From NCBI GenBank assembly GCA_013423385.1, contig BLZA01000032.1, forward strand, positions 434,001 to 498,000: 64,000 nt of DNA, in the 5' to 3' direction. The stretch is from Naganishia liquefaciens (Eukaryota > Basidiomycota > Tremellomycetes > Filobasidiales > Filobasidiaceae). The position numbers were made by a program, and so were the translations under genes. Below the pieces are notes generated by a model. The model was not told the DNA's origin. It saw only the letters and a list, made by a program, of their open reading frames with translations, and did not search any database. How positions within the stretch are numbered: the stretch's first letter is position 1; each line of letters begins with the position of its first letter. Positions 11,612 through 23,265 of the stretch are shown piece by piece.

Positions 11612-12496
11612 AAATGTCTATGTACGGGTCCGTCCTCCGATATACCATACATTACCAGTCTTCGTCTTGACGGTAGTGAGTTTCCAATCGCTTGCCACAG
11701 ACTTGCAAAGTAGTCGGGCGATGCATGTCACGCAATCTCGTCAGTGACTGTCTTGACCAGAAGCTGGGAGTTTCCGACAGAACCTGGAGGTCTGCCATTG
11801 TTCAAGCTCGTATGTCCCTTGCAATTGTTTGTGACGAGACCATACTCATGTTTTGTACCGGATGAACCCAGGTCTCTTTTAAGCATCGCGACACGGCATT
11901 GCTGCAACCCAGGTCGTGGGCAGACGCCTTTCGCCGCTCATCTATATCTTGACCGTCGGCCAGGACGCTTTGGCAGACACGCGCTCTGTGAGCTGGACAG
12001 GGAGTCGCAGAGGAGGGACAACACTCAACACGTGAGTTGTTTGGCTATGTTATGGCGGAAAGATTCGCCCTCGTCAATGCTGCATGACCTGGTCAATCGC
12101 AAGGGCGCGAGATCGACAAGCTGGTCGACAGAAGGAAAGGACAGGAGAACAGGACGAACACAAGCGGACGGTCCCGTGACCGAATGTCCCCGAAGGCGTT
12201 TCAGCTCGAAACATCCTTTTTCGCCTCGCGGAAGCTGCCACCGGACGATTGGCTGGTCCCCGCAGGAACGCTTGTCACCAGAGAAGCCACGGAAGGATTG
12301 GCTAGTCACCTCGATATCGTTCGCCAGGGTTATTGTAGGAGGATCATGCCGGCTTCTTCAGCCTTTAGGACTACCCGGCGCCTCGCTCTTCGTTCCACCA
12401 CAAATCTTACTAACAAAGGATTGTCTTTTGTTCTCAGTCGAACAGCCTAGTCGTGCCTACAGAAAGCCTAGCCATTACTTGGAGAATCGAGGGTAG
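11612..12496 (+). CDS. Possible hypothetical gene, exon structure unresolved
   Basis: I do not recognise a family. A 250-codon frame is open from 11744 to 12496, unusually long for this composition. Two other features suggest a spliced gene. GTATGT at about 11811 pairs with AACCCAG at about 11872 and joins GGLPLFKL to VSFKHRDTALLQP. A strong acceptor (ACTAAC ... TTCTCAG) ends near 12438 and is followed by VEQPSRAYRKPSHYLENRG and a stop. A second frame at 12184-12320 (MSPKAFQLETSFFASRKL, PPDDWLVPAGTLVTREATEG) has codon use like the neighbouring genes and could join that last exon. The exons cannot be fixed without transcripts. It might instead be a long non-coding leader of the bZIP gene. Confidence 0.35.
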
Positions 12497-12870
12497 TTCG
12501 TCGCAAAGGAGGTGAGGAATTGTCTGATCGAGCCATTTGCGCGCTTCTATCCCTAGGTAAGGCCACACATAACAGCTAACGTATTTCTTCTGGCGTTACA
12601 GGTTGACAACCTCGCTATTCTCTTCTGACTTCGGGTTCAGGCCTAGAACGTTCAAGATAGCGGTCGACAAATCGCAGTAGCAGACGGCAAGCTTCACAGG
12701 TAAGTAGGTATTCCGCAGATGGCCTGTTTCTAATTGACCCAATGATTCAAGACATACTTTCTCGCTCTTAAGGATTCAGTGGACCATTTCCTTGACCGCC
12801 AGAAAGTCCTAGGAAAGCGTATTGGTGAACAAAAATTCTCGCCGACTCGTCTGATTTCGGCCATAGTTTT

Positions 12871-12990
12871 ATGGTGAGTAATCGCAGTTCTTTTATGAGG
12901 TACGTTCTCAACTTCCTTACGAATCCACAGCTCCCATGGCAACACAACCAATGGGTTCTCCTCCTCGTACCGATCATGCACACGGATTGA
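12871..12990 (+). promoter_or_regulatory. Overlapping upstream ORF and leader intron of the bZIP gene
   Basis: An ATG at 12871 is followed directly by a good donor (GTGAGT, 12874), and a CCACAG acceptor ends at 12930. Spliced, the frame reads MLPWQHNQWVLLLVPIMHTD and stops at 12988-12990, overlapping the bZIP start at 12936 in another frame. The intron is 57 bases, so the uORF also stays open if the intron is kept. Another leader intron may begin at about 12700 (CACAG/GTAAGTAGG). Such uORFs commonly reduce translation of stress-type bZIP messages. The regulatory role is inferred. Confidence 0.5.
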
Positions 12991-14540
12991 GAAGGCCTTC
13001 TACAAGTCAAGACAGAGAAATTGCACGGCCAAAGCCTCAGTCGTCCGACTACTCGGGAATTCACACCATCTCTCAGCATCTTGGGCCCCAATCGATCAAT
13101 TACCAGCAACCCAAGCCACTTCCGATGCAATCCCGGTACGGAGGACCCGACTCCTCACGTTACTATGGAGAGTCGTCTTCGCATGCTTCCGGGATCAATC
13201 CGCCCGCCCGCATGTACAATGAGACCGATCGGTCGTCGGCGAACGGCTCGATGTATGAAGCAAATCACCTCGCTCAACCGCGTCTGGGCGTCAACCCGAA
13301 CGTTCCGGGGGGACTATACGTTACCGGTACCGACGGGGTCACAAGTAGCGGTTATGATTCACGCACGTATGCGATGTCCCCGGGGAATGCAGGGCCTTCG
13401 CCTTTCTCCAGCCATCCCCGACAACTGCCCTGGAATCATTCAGCAAGTACGAGCCATACCACAAGCTTGACTCCTATGACTTCAGATACGTCCGCAAACC
13501 CCTATCAAAGCTCCGTGTCACCCATCGTGCCGACAGGTGGAATGCCTTTTTCGCGGCAGACTGGACCTGCTCCATCTCGACCAGTCGTGTCGGGGGACGA
13601 TGAGTACGACGGTCGCACGAGGAATGCCAAAGCGCAGAAACGGCATCGGGAGAAGCGGAAGGCGCATGTCAAGCACGTAAGTCCATCATTCGTCATGTTT
13701 TAGTATCTGGGTTCCGGTTTAATGCGATCTCAGTTGGAGGAAACAGTATTGGCTTTGCAGAATCATATCAGAACCCTGTCGCGAAACCAGGAGCCAGATA
13801 CCAGCAGACCCTATATTTCGGGCGATCATGAAGCTGCGGCTTCTCAGAATAAGGCATTGACGGACGAGAACCAAGCGCTGAGATTCGAGAATGAACAGTT
13901 ACGCGCTCGAATGAACGAATTGCAGGGAATGGGCCACCACATCTCAAGCTCCGCGCCACCAGGAATGGCGACTCGATTCAGCACATCTGGCATGAATGCG
14001 CACGCGTCAGGTAGTGCCGCCATGCCGATCAACGAGGACATGCCTTCACGCAGCCTTTCATTTAATCTACCCTCGCTCACCGTCGGCGTCAAGGCGGAAA
14101 GCGGTGGACATTCGCAGTATTCAGAAAGCGCACCTAGTGTTTCCGGACAGATGCATTATGGGGCTTCTTACGGCCACCAAGCACCGCATCGGTATCATTC
14201 GTCAAACGTTGATCAATCGCCTCCTTTGCAACCTCTGGCTCAATCCAACATGCTACCATCTGGGACCGGGCATGCCTACCATCGTTATGACGTCTCACCG
14301 AATCACAATGCGTCTGGGCCTTCATCATATCCTTCAATGATGTCAGTATCTTCAGCTCCGCCGAGGAACACTGGAATGGCCCCTCTCGGTGCCAGTCAGG
14401 TAGCATACAGTACTCAAGTTAGCGGAGCGTACGGCTCTGGCTATCCGCCCACAAATTCTGAAGACACCTTGCTCGGAAGCGTGTCTGGTGGCGATATCGT
14501 CAAGAACCGAGAAGGGGTTTCTGACAGGAGCAATCGATGA
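12936..14540 (+). CDS. bZIP transcription factor
   Basis: Nuclear DNA-binding protein of about 515 residues, encoded by two exons (12936-13676 and 13734-14540). The single intron falls exactly between the basic region and the zipper. The basic region RNAKAQKRHREKRKAHVKH has the invariant Asn and Arg in the N-x7-R spacing. The zipper follows with heptad leucines (LEETVLALQNHIRTL), and after about 30 residues a second coiled segment reads TDENQALRFENEQLRARMN. Both flanks are long, disordered and rich in Ser, Pro, Gln and Tyr, as in activation regions. The basic region resembles a basidiomycete bZIP group and is not clearly Gcn4, Yap or Hac1. The target genes cannot be told from sequence. The leader carries an overlapping uORF. 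Confidence 0.88.
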
Positions 14541-15215
14541 TGAATCGCTTGGATGTCGTCCCGGGGAAGCTCATCGAAACACCGATTATCCTCATGGAAT
14601 GCGCCGCGTTTTGCGCCCCGAAACAGTCGCTTTCCTCAGGTAACTCGCTTTCCTTTCGGGCGCTTTCTCAATGGCGATCCTCGTTTAGCGATTACCAGGT
14701 GTTATTACAAGACACACAAGAAGAAAAGCCAGCGGCATGCCCATGCTCATGGTTGCTGGATGGAGCGAGACTTTGGACGCAAGTGGAAGAGAATTCTCCG
14801 GCGACACGGGGACTGGAATATCTAGCATTACAGATCGCATTCGACAAGGCTCTTTCATCTATCGCATGCCGCCTAGACGCGGTCATTGTATTAGTATACC
14901 CGCATAGGTTTGCCATAGACTGTGCATATATAGAAGAGGATCATGACAGATTGGAGCTCTAACCTGGATGTTCCGCACCACATCACACGTACCAGTATGT
15001 CAGCGGTCAGACTATAAGATCTACATGCTGTTGAGTACTGCTTCGCAAAGAAGGCCTACCACGTGCCTCAATGCGCTGTAATTCAGAGTATCCAATATCT
15101 CGCGCCCAAAGTGTTCTTTGGTCTTCCAATTGTCAGGTGGCTCTGGAACTTAGATATCTGCAACAGATACTTGCTGCTATGCATTATCGACTGATTTTGT
15201 ACCAGCCCCTGCAAG
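14541..15215. other. Intergenic, bZIP 3' side
   Basis: About 0.7 kb after the bZIP stop. Open frames at 14537-14962 and 14553-14825 have no splice or family support and look like chance. No repeats were seen. Confidence 0.5.
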
Positions 15216-15710
15216 ATGGCTGTACCCGATGTCAACGCGATGGCACTGCCACTCTCGTGACCCAACTCTCGCTGCCCCTCAAGCAGTTGACAGCTTCGGA
15301 ACGCCGACCCGAAACACCGAGGACTTGACCGCGAACGACAGCCAAGGCAACGTTGAGGCTGATTCGCAGTCTGTCAGTCGACACTCGCGAGACTGCAAGA
15401 GTCAAAACCACGACCGGTATCGAGGGTCGCCCCTCAGCCTGTGCGCAAGTAATCCGTTGAGAGCAAGCTCCTGGGTGGTCCACATCCACTTCAAAACCGG
15501 CCCCAAATATATCCGACCAGACCACCCTTGAACTACTGCTTACGACACCTGGAATAAGGTCTCTAGCAAATAGTGGCTGGTCCGCTCTCCGCCAAGGCAT
15601 GACCGACCTCAATTTTGTGTCTATCACCCTCTTCGATCCCAACGCAAGCTCGATCAGACGTTTTGGTTGGCCAAGGCTTCGTTTAGCGTTTACAGGTCCG
15701 GCCTCCTGAC
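15216..15710 (+). CDS. Possible exons upstream of, or belonging to, the Ldb17-like gene
   Basis: Coding-like text on the plus strand: an ATG at 15216 (MAVPDVNAMALPLS), then after a possible 37-base intron FGTPTRNTEDLTANDSQ, and further on APGWSTSTSKPAPNISDQ running into LELLLTTPGIRSLANSGW and LRQGMTDLNFVSITLFDPN (about 15460-15640). Composition and codon use resemble nearby exons, but the donors are weak and the join to the Ldb17 body is not visible. It could be the N-terminus of that protein or a separate small gene. A 203-codon frame on the opposite strand (15232-15843) is probably its shadow. Confidence 0.3.
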
Positions 15711-15751
15711 AAACAGCCGAACTTGACTTTCTACCGGCTACACGCTCATCA

Positions 15752-18720
15752 TGGATCTTGAGATACTGAATCACCAAATAGAGGATCGCGATAGATTCTG
15801 GGATGGCAAGTACCATCGACACGTTCGCTTGATTGAGCCTCACTGAAACGGCCTCATTTACAATGTTCTATAGAGCTCGACAACCTGCTGGACATCCCGG
15901 CATCCCCAAAGCTGTCAGATCTAGACAATACGCTGATGCTTTACATTGCGATCGTATCAAGGTATCATGGTGAGCCTTGACGGAGCGATCTTGAGAACAA
16001 ACCTGACTATGAACTTCAGACTTGTATATGCAAACGGCTCGCGAGCATCAGCAGGTGCTGGCCATGCTCGTTAAGTCTGATCTTTTCAGATACTACTCCG
16101 AGCGCATGATCGGTCTGGTCATGACGGGAGCCGAAGAGGCAAGTCCTTCTTTCGGTCTCGATACGAGCGGCGCGCTAAGACGAGTGCTTTCAGAGCACCA
16201 ATCCTCACACGTTATACATCCTGTATAACATTCTACTATTTTACGGTCACAAGCATCACTCACTCTTCCGATCGCACCGGAAATGGAGAAAATTACTCGC
16301 CAGTCTCTGCGATACCATCATCGTCGAATGCGAGGATGTAAGCATGATATACAGTCGATACTCGACATGGCGCTGACTTGCTGTCTTCCGGTAGGCTTAC
16401 ACCGGCACGGGTTTGCTACAGCCTATCGAGGCGAGATTGCGGCTTCCAGCGGCAATGCTCATGTATGAAGTATGCCGCGTCCAAAAATTGACGTCTGCTG
16501 AACTCGGTGCGTGATAGCCAAAAGCGATTGTGCTGGACTCTAATGCTTTCACAGACGGTTTTGACGACCTGTTTATCGATCGGCTATTCGAAATGATCGA
16601 GGTGACTCGAGATACGGACGAGATTCTCAACTACGCCATCATCCGCTTAATCGTAAGTGGGACCTCTAAGAAATGGCGGTATCGCTGATTTACGAGAACG
16701 GCAGGTTGCGCTGAATGAGCAATTCATGGTGTCTTCCGTACACTCAGGCCCCAGCAGTCATCCAGTCATAATGGCAACATCGCCAGTCGCCGCATCCCCT
16801 ATCGCCAATCTGCGCCCAGATGGACAGCCTCGCAACCACTACCGAGCCCATAGCAACAGTCATCCTCCACTGACGGGTCCAATATCTACTTATTCAAGTG
16901 CCGCTATCGCTGGTCACCGAGAAACGGTGGATAAGGAAGCAAAAGAGAAGGAAGAGCAGAGCAAAAGAAACAACAGGGTCCTCAGCGTTCTTATGCGCCG
17001 ACTGGGACATAGCAAGACGTTTGGCGAAAACATTATCTTCATGTTGAACAGGTCTCGTAAGTAGTGCAATTCTGCGATTCGTCCCCCCGCTGATCTATTC
17101 TCAGAGGATAACGCGGAAGATCTTTGCGTTCAGCTGTTGATTCTCAAGATCCTATATTTGCTGTTTACAACCCCGGGAACCCAGGAATACTTTTTCACAA
17201 ATGATCTGCGTGTGCTTGTCGATGTGTTCATTCGAGAATTGGTGGATCTCCCGGATGAAAGCGAAGCAGTAAGCCGGACGATAAGAACGTTGAAGCCCCT
17301 GCCTGACCGCTCCTCTAGCTACGACACACATATTTGCGTGTACTACATCCACTCCTCACCAATACCCAACTTCGCAAAAGTCCTTACAAGCACGCACAGA
17401 TACGACTCGTCTTACTCAGCTTGATTTCCAACAGTCACATCAAGGACATCAATCCCACCACAAAGAGACTAGTTGAGCGATGTCTTAACGCCGACTGGGG
17501 CATTCCCGCCGACGCCACGACCAACAATATTGGCAGAAAAGGCTCTGTCGCAGATTCTGGTGTCAGTATTCGTGTTGCAGACGAGAATGGTACGCCCATA
17601 CTCCAGCGGAAAGAATCAGTCAACCGGACACTCGGCAGAAGCCAGAGGTGAGTTATTCATAGGTCACCACCCACACAAGCTCATCCGCTCGTGCAGCGCG
17701 GAAGACATGCCCAAATTGCACAAGGTTCATGCACAACGTCTTCAGATAGACACCAATCATCCGAATCTCTCTTTAACCGATGTAGCTGGAGCAGCACCCC
17801 CTCCGACAAGAAAACACGCGCGAAGCGTCACTTCAGATGCGGCACCGGAAGATCACGGCAAGAAACGACTTGTGCGTTCGAGTGCGCTCTCGCCAGTGTC
17901 TGCAGAATCGATCGACTCGTCGTACGATCCGTCCGAGTCTGGCGTGTCGGACGGCGAGTCATCCGCTTCGGCGGTCACAGAACAGGGAAGGAAGAGCGGG
18001 CCAAGTGCCGACAAAACTTCCGCATGTGAATTGGGCCATTCTCCATTAGGCCGTTGGATGCAGTTCACATCGCCGGAACCCGGAAGCAAGCCAGAGCACG
18101 GACTCTTTTCTCAAGAGGAACAGGGTTTGGCTCGTCAAGTCGGTATCTACGAAGCCGACAGTATCATCGGTGCAAGGGATCAAAGAGTGAACGCTCGTTT
18201 CAACGAAGTACATCCGGCGGCCTCATCCAATGTCGCCTCGCCCACTGCTTCTATTCACAAGAGAAAGCCCCCTGCGGTACCGAGTAGAGCGCACAAGCCA
18301 AGCAATCTTTCCAACCCGGATCTGACCTACCGCAATACGGTCACTATAAATCCAGGCAAGACGCCATGGAGTCCGCCATTTCTCACTCACAAAGATCTGG
18401 GACACGAAGCCGATGATGACACATCGCTGAATTCAGATATTCTCGGCAGCGACAACAAGGAAAATGGGAAATCCCTTGGCTTTGCAGCGCTCGCGCAGGC
18501 CCTTCGTGAAACAGGAAACAAAATTGGCATCGGCCATCACCATCACGGATCGAGCAGAAAGGATAGCATGAAGAAGCGCAGACCACGGACGGAAGCGGCG
18601 GAAGTGCTAGAGCCCGAGCCGGGGTCAGAGAGGGAGTTGAAACTGGATATCGATGCACCGGTCGTTGTTCGGAAATGGGACAGCGGCGATCAGTCGAGCG
18701 GGTGGACGACGTTTGCCTAG
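15752..18720 (+). CDS. LDB17: Ldb17/Dip1 (SPIN90) family regulator of Arp2/3 at actin patches
   Basis: Cytoplasmic endocytosis factor. Fission yeast Dip1 and mammalian SPIN90 activate Arp2/3 without a pre-existing filament, and yeast Ldb17 binds SH3 proteins. The armadillo-like leucine-rich domain is split over many exons: [105 protein letters not shown] and [17 protein letters not shown] hydrophilic tail follows with a proline motif ([14 protein letters not shown]) suited to SH3 binding. It ends at SSGWTTFA, stop 18718-18720. Introns include 15970-16019 (approximately) and a GC-AG intron at 16139-16193. The first exon is uncertain: [20 protein letters not shown] from 15752 looks right for the family, but the join to the next exon (near 15876) needs a weak donor, and exons further upstream may exist. 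Confidence 0.82.
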
Positions 18721-19124
18721 AGTGCGTGTCACAAAGAAGCACGGCCCTACCAGGCTTTGAAGTTGTATTGCGCAAGGAATGGATGTATGCTGGGCCACGA
18801 TGCCCGAATAAGCGACGAAGCACAGAATGGACCCCTTGCCTTGTCGGCCGCCTTGTCTCGCCTAGGATTCTGATCAGGCCGAACTGGGTACTGACTGCTT
18901 CGTCCACAAACGGACCCCTTTCGCAGTCACGGTGCTTTTTGTCTAAATTTCTGAACAATTACCAGAATAGGCCTCGGCGATGGCCGTGACTCCGCACTAG
19001 CGCATGGGACGCTGAGCGTGTGCTCGCTCGATGTCGCCCCCGATGACTGGAGGGATAGCGATGCCATATAACCCTGGTATGCATCGCAGTGTTCTCTCGC
19101 CTCCCCGTTCAACGCACAAGCATC
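18721..19124. other. Intergenic, carboxypeptidase promoter side
   Basis: 404 bases between two same-strand genes. A TATA-like CATATAA lies near 19064-19070, about 55 bases before the carboxypeptidase ATG. Nothing else was seen. Confidence 0.5.
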
Positions 19125-21299
19125 ATGCGGTATTCTATCCTGTCGTCCGTCGCCTTGGCGGCATCCTTCGTTGCAGCTGTGCCCACTACTCCTCTTTTCG
19201 ACATCGATTCTCAGGGCGTCATTCCCTCTCGGATCTACAATTCCGTGCAGAAATGGTGGAATAACGGTGCAATCAATGATGGCCTTTACCAGGGCATCAA
19301 GATCGGAAGTGTCGAGGAAGGCGGCGTCGAATGTGAGTGCATTCGCCGAACGATGCCTGGACTCGCCTGACCACATTCGGCTGCAGACGACACCTTGACC
19401 CATCCTTCCCACCCTGAGTACCGATTGCGAATCACTTCCGACTCGCATCGCGCCAAGCATCCCTCCATCTGCGATCCAGACGTCAAGCAAGTCTCGGGCT
19501 TCCTCGACATTTCCGAGACCAAGCACCTATTCTTCTGGTTCTTTGAATCCCGATCCAAGCCCGAAGAGGACCCGCTCGTCCTTTGGCTCAATGGTGGTCC
19601 TGGATGCAGCTCCACGACCGGCTTGCTCTTCGAGCTTGGACCCTGTCAGATCGCCAAGAGCAAGGACGGCCAGGTCAACGTTACTCACAACCCTTACAGC
19701 TGGACCGACAAGGCCAACGTTATCTTCTTGGATCAACCCGTCGGTGTCGGATACTCGTACTCTGATGACGAGCAGGTCAACAACTCGCCGGCCGCTGCCG
19801 AGGACGTCTATGCGTTCCTGACCTTGTTCATTGGAAAGGTGAGTACATAGGGATCGAATTGATCGACGACGCTAATGCGTTTTGTAGTACAACAAATACC
19901 GAAACAACGACTTCCACATCTCGGGAGAGTCGTACGCTGGTAAGATCCCCCCGAGACGCCGCCGCCGCCACTTCCGCTCATTCCAGATCACAGGTACATA
20001 CCTTCCGAACATCGCACACGTCATCTCTCAGCACAACAACCATCTCCTTAGCCTCGCTCCCGCGGCCCGACCTTTGCCGGTCCTCAACTTTAAGAGTGTC
20101 CTGATTGGTAACGGTCTCACTCAACCCGAGATCCAATTCGGCAGTGTTCCAGAATACGCCTGTGACTCGAAGTACGCCGTATTTGATGACCCTCAGGGAT
20201 CGGAGTGCACCAAGCTCAGAAGCGATATGAAGCGGTGCCAGAGCCTCACCGAGGCGTGCTTCAAGTGAGTTGACTGAGGAAAACGATCTATTGCATCTGA
20301 AACTCGCACATCAGGTACCCGTCCAAGTTCACCTGTGTTCCCGCCGAGTTGACGTGTTTCAACGGTCTCGGTGTTCTTCAGGTCTGCATCGAACTGCCGA
20401 AATCGGTGACAGCCGCCACGACTTGTGTACTGACTCTCAATGACATAGCAAACCGGCCGCAACCTGTACGATTCGCGACTCAAGTGTGACCGCTCTGAAG
20501 ATGCCGATGGACCTGTATGTCGTCCTCGATACTCATCTTTCGCGCTCTTTACTGACTGCATGGGTTGTCTAGCTCTGCTACCGACAAATGGGATGGATCG
20601 AGGAGTACATGAACACTCCGGAAGTCAGGAAATGTATGGTCTGACTACTAATTGCACATCGGCTTGCGCGTGGTTCTGACGCCTGATTCTTCCCCTCCAG
20701 CACTGGGCGCTCCTGCAGATGCCAAATTCGCTTCGTGCAACATGCAGGTAGGTCGATGCGGCTGGCGTAATGGTGTCACGATAATTAATTTAGTTTTCCA
20801 GATCAATCAGCAGTTCCTCTTCGCGGGTGATGCCATGAAGGACACTTCTCTTCTGCTGGTTCCGCTTGTCGATGCCGGTTTGAGGGTCTTGATCTACGCT
20901 GGTGTTCAGGACATGATGTGCAACTGTACGTAGGCTGTCTTTTGCCGATGCAAGACTGTCAGCCTGATATCTTTGCAGTCATCGGCAACGAGCAGTGGAT
21001 GGATGTTCTTCCCACGAAGTACCTCAACGAGTTCCTCAATTCCACCGCCACCCCCTTCATCGACTCGGACAAGCGTAATGCCGGATACGTCAGATCCGCT
21101 GGCAAGGGTGCCGGCAATGTTGCGTATATGGCGGTCTACGAAGCAGGTCACATGGTATGCTGAATTTGGGGTCCCCGCGGCAGATTCTGTCACTCATCCT
21201 TCATCTTTCGTCCTTCAGGTCCCTCAAGATCAGCCTGTCGCCTCTCTCGACATGCTACAGAGGTGGCTCACGGACAAGCCTCTGGCTCATGGAAAGTAA
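19125..21299 (+). CDS. Serine carboxypeptidase, family S10 (carboxypeptidase Y-like)
   Basis: Vacuolar or secreted exopeptidase that removes C-terminal residues. The signal peptide is [19 protein letters not shown], followed by a pro-region of roughly 100 residues. The mature enzyme then begins around [20 protein letters not shown]. Diagnostic motifs are [13 protein letters not shown] (oxyanion region), ISGESYAG (catalytic Ser), [14 protein letters not shown] (catalytic Asp in the DxxCN context) and YEAGHMVPQDQP (catalytic His), so the triad is complete. About ten short introns interrupt it, including one right after GESYAG and one inside the GHM/VPQDQP box. All splice in frame to the stop at 21297-21299. 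Vacuolar sorting is inferred from the CPY likeness, as no QRPL-type signal is obvious. Confidence 0.93.
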
Positions 21300-23265
21300 T
21301 TCAGTTGATGGCGCATGATCAAGGGACGATGGTCGCGAAATTGTTTCTTAGCAAGAGAACTTGGTTGAGCGCCTCAAGGCATCGGCGCGTGGCTGTAATG
21401 ACGGGTTAGCTCAGGTCAATGCACAATAATGAACAGATTACTTTCGTGCGTTCCGCTTCGGACTGAAATCCTCGCGGACTGCATAACACCAGATTCAAGG
21501 AGTGAACTGCACAACGCCAGAATTCTTGTTATGACCAATGGCGTGGTGCTGTCTATACTGCTTCCGTGTCATATACTGGTTTGCTGGGACTGACTCATCT
21601 ATCGAGCCGTGATGCGATGCGATGCATGGTGCTGTTCAGGAATTGCTCTCGATCTCTTGAGCGTGGCTCGTAGCCATCGACTTGCTCATGACTACTCTGC
21701 ATTTGACACAACTCGCCTGTATTTCAGCTGGCTTTTCAGGTTCAGTAAGCCTCCTCTTCGCTAGAGCCGCACCTTCACTTGAGACTGTTTCAGCTCCCGT
21801 CCCATCCTCTTCGGACCACGACACGTTCCGCTGAGCTCTCCGATGCGCGTCGTCCGATGATCCGAATCATTGCGCGCATCAGTCGAGGTATTAGTCCGAT
21901 GCTGCTTGAGTGATGTCGCGTTTCAAAAAATGCCGTTTTTGTCTCACATCTCTCAGCTTCCGCGCCGCAATGGGGAATTCTTGGATGTCATTCATGGCAT
22001 TTGGGTAGGCAATTGCGTGGTTGTTGGCGTCATTACCGCTCATACCCTTTCACCAGAGTCGCCACAGAGGGCTAATGGAAGCATTGTCAGGAGCATTCTG
22101 GAGGGAGTATCTGAGATGAATGAGCCTCGATTGCGTCACTCAGCGAGGCAGCTGGGCAAACGATTGTCGGCGGTTTTGACCCCTCCGTCGGGTCGGATGC
22201 CGGACGACAAGTTGGAACTGGAGCGTTATCGAGACATTATTGCTTACCAGAGCTGATAGCGGCTGGCCTTGGAAGCCTCAGTGAGCCGCGAGCTGCCGAG
22301 AAGGGCGCTCGTTTACACGGAAGTTCTGCGTAGGCCTCGAAGGAATCATTGTACGAGGCCTTGTGGAGTTGTACGTCAGTCTGAAGGCATCCAGCGTACT
22401 TATGGGAGTCTCATACGCCTATAGCTCGGTTGCTCACTTGTGACAGAATATGACCTCACTGCGCGCTGTCTGTAATCAGGGTGATCCGTCCGGCGGATGT
22501 AGTCACTGCCCCCCTCGGCCAGATCCCGTGGCTACACGTGCGGCCGTGCCGTAGGAGCTTTACGTCAGGCTTTATAACCAGAAATCTTCCCAGACATCCG
22601 ATGGAGGGAGAAGCGGAGGAAGCGGTCGCTTTCAGAACGCTAGCGTTACTGGGGGACGACCGAGGCGATTCAACGACCATCCAATGTCAAGCGGGATTAC
22701 CGAGAGCTCACGGAGAACTCGGAGACGAATACCAAAACGAGGAGGCATGACGCATGTTCTTACCAGGACACATGATACTCGATGACCCAACGGACTGGAA
22801 TGTCTTTTGGGACAGGCTTCGAGAACATCGGCTCTCGAAACCGACGACTTTCTGGGGGGCCTTGGCGGTCAGCCAGCCTTTGAGGTGCGTCAAAGTAGGG
22901 CCAAAAGTCCGCTGGACCGTACCTGGCGTAGTCCCGCCGAACAACAATGACGGGATACAGCGTTGGCAAATGAGAACGGGGATGAAACATGCCGAAGTCT
23001 GATGACGGTGACAACAGGCTGAAGGCAGCAGGATTCCGAACCCAATGACATCAGGCTGGACCAATCTGAAGGGCTCAGCCTGGTGACGGATTTCTGTCAA
23101 CAGCGTCATTCTCTTGATGCAGAGTCGTTACGGTTGACGTCGACAATCACATCTCACAAGATCCTTCAACGTCCAGATATTTGTGTATAAGATCCGCCCA
23201 TCCGATCAAATGTGTCTTGCTGCAAGATCTCTCCGACCTTCACGAGCTCGAGCACTGCCTTTAGC
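21300..23265. other. Intergenic, about 2 kb, with unassigned small frames
   Basis: No clear gene. Three coding-like pieces are listed separately or as findings: a minus-strand frame around 21636-21890, a plus-strand frame at 21870-22256, and a same-frame pair at 22481-22750 and 22754-23002. None matches a family I know. Confidence 0.4.
22481..23002 (+). CDS. Two short same-frame ORFs of unknown nature
   Basis: Two frames of 89 and 82 codons lie in the same phase, separated by one TGA and one CGC codon. The downstream one starts at ATG 22754 and reads like protein (HMILDDPTDWNVFWDRLREH, LSKPTTFWGALAVSQPLR). No signal peptide, introns or family are recognised. It may be a decayed gene, a stop-codon read-through arrangement or chance. 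Confidence 0.22.

Noticed and set aside
15232-15843. 203-codon minus-strand frame near the Ldb17 start
   Set aside because: No family, no splice signals, and the opposite strand reads as exons. Treated as a shadow.
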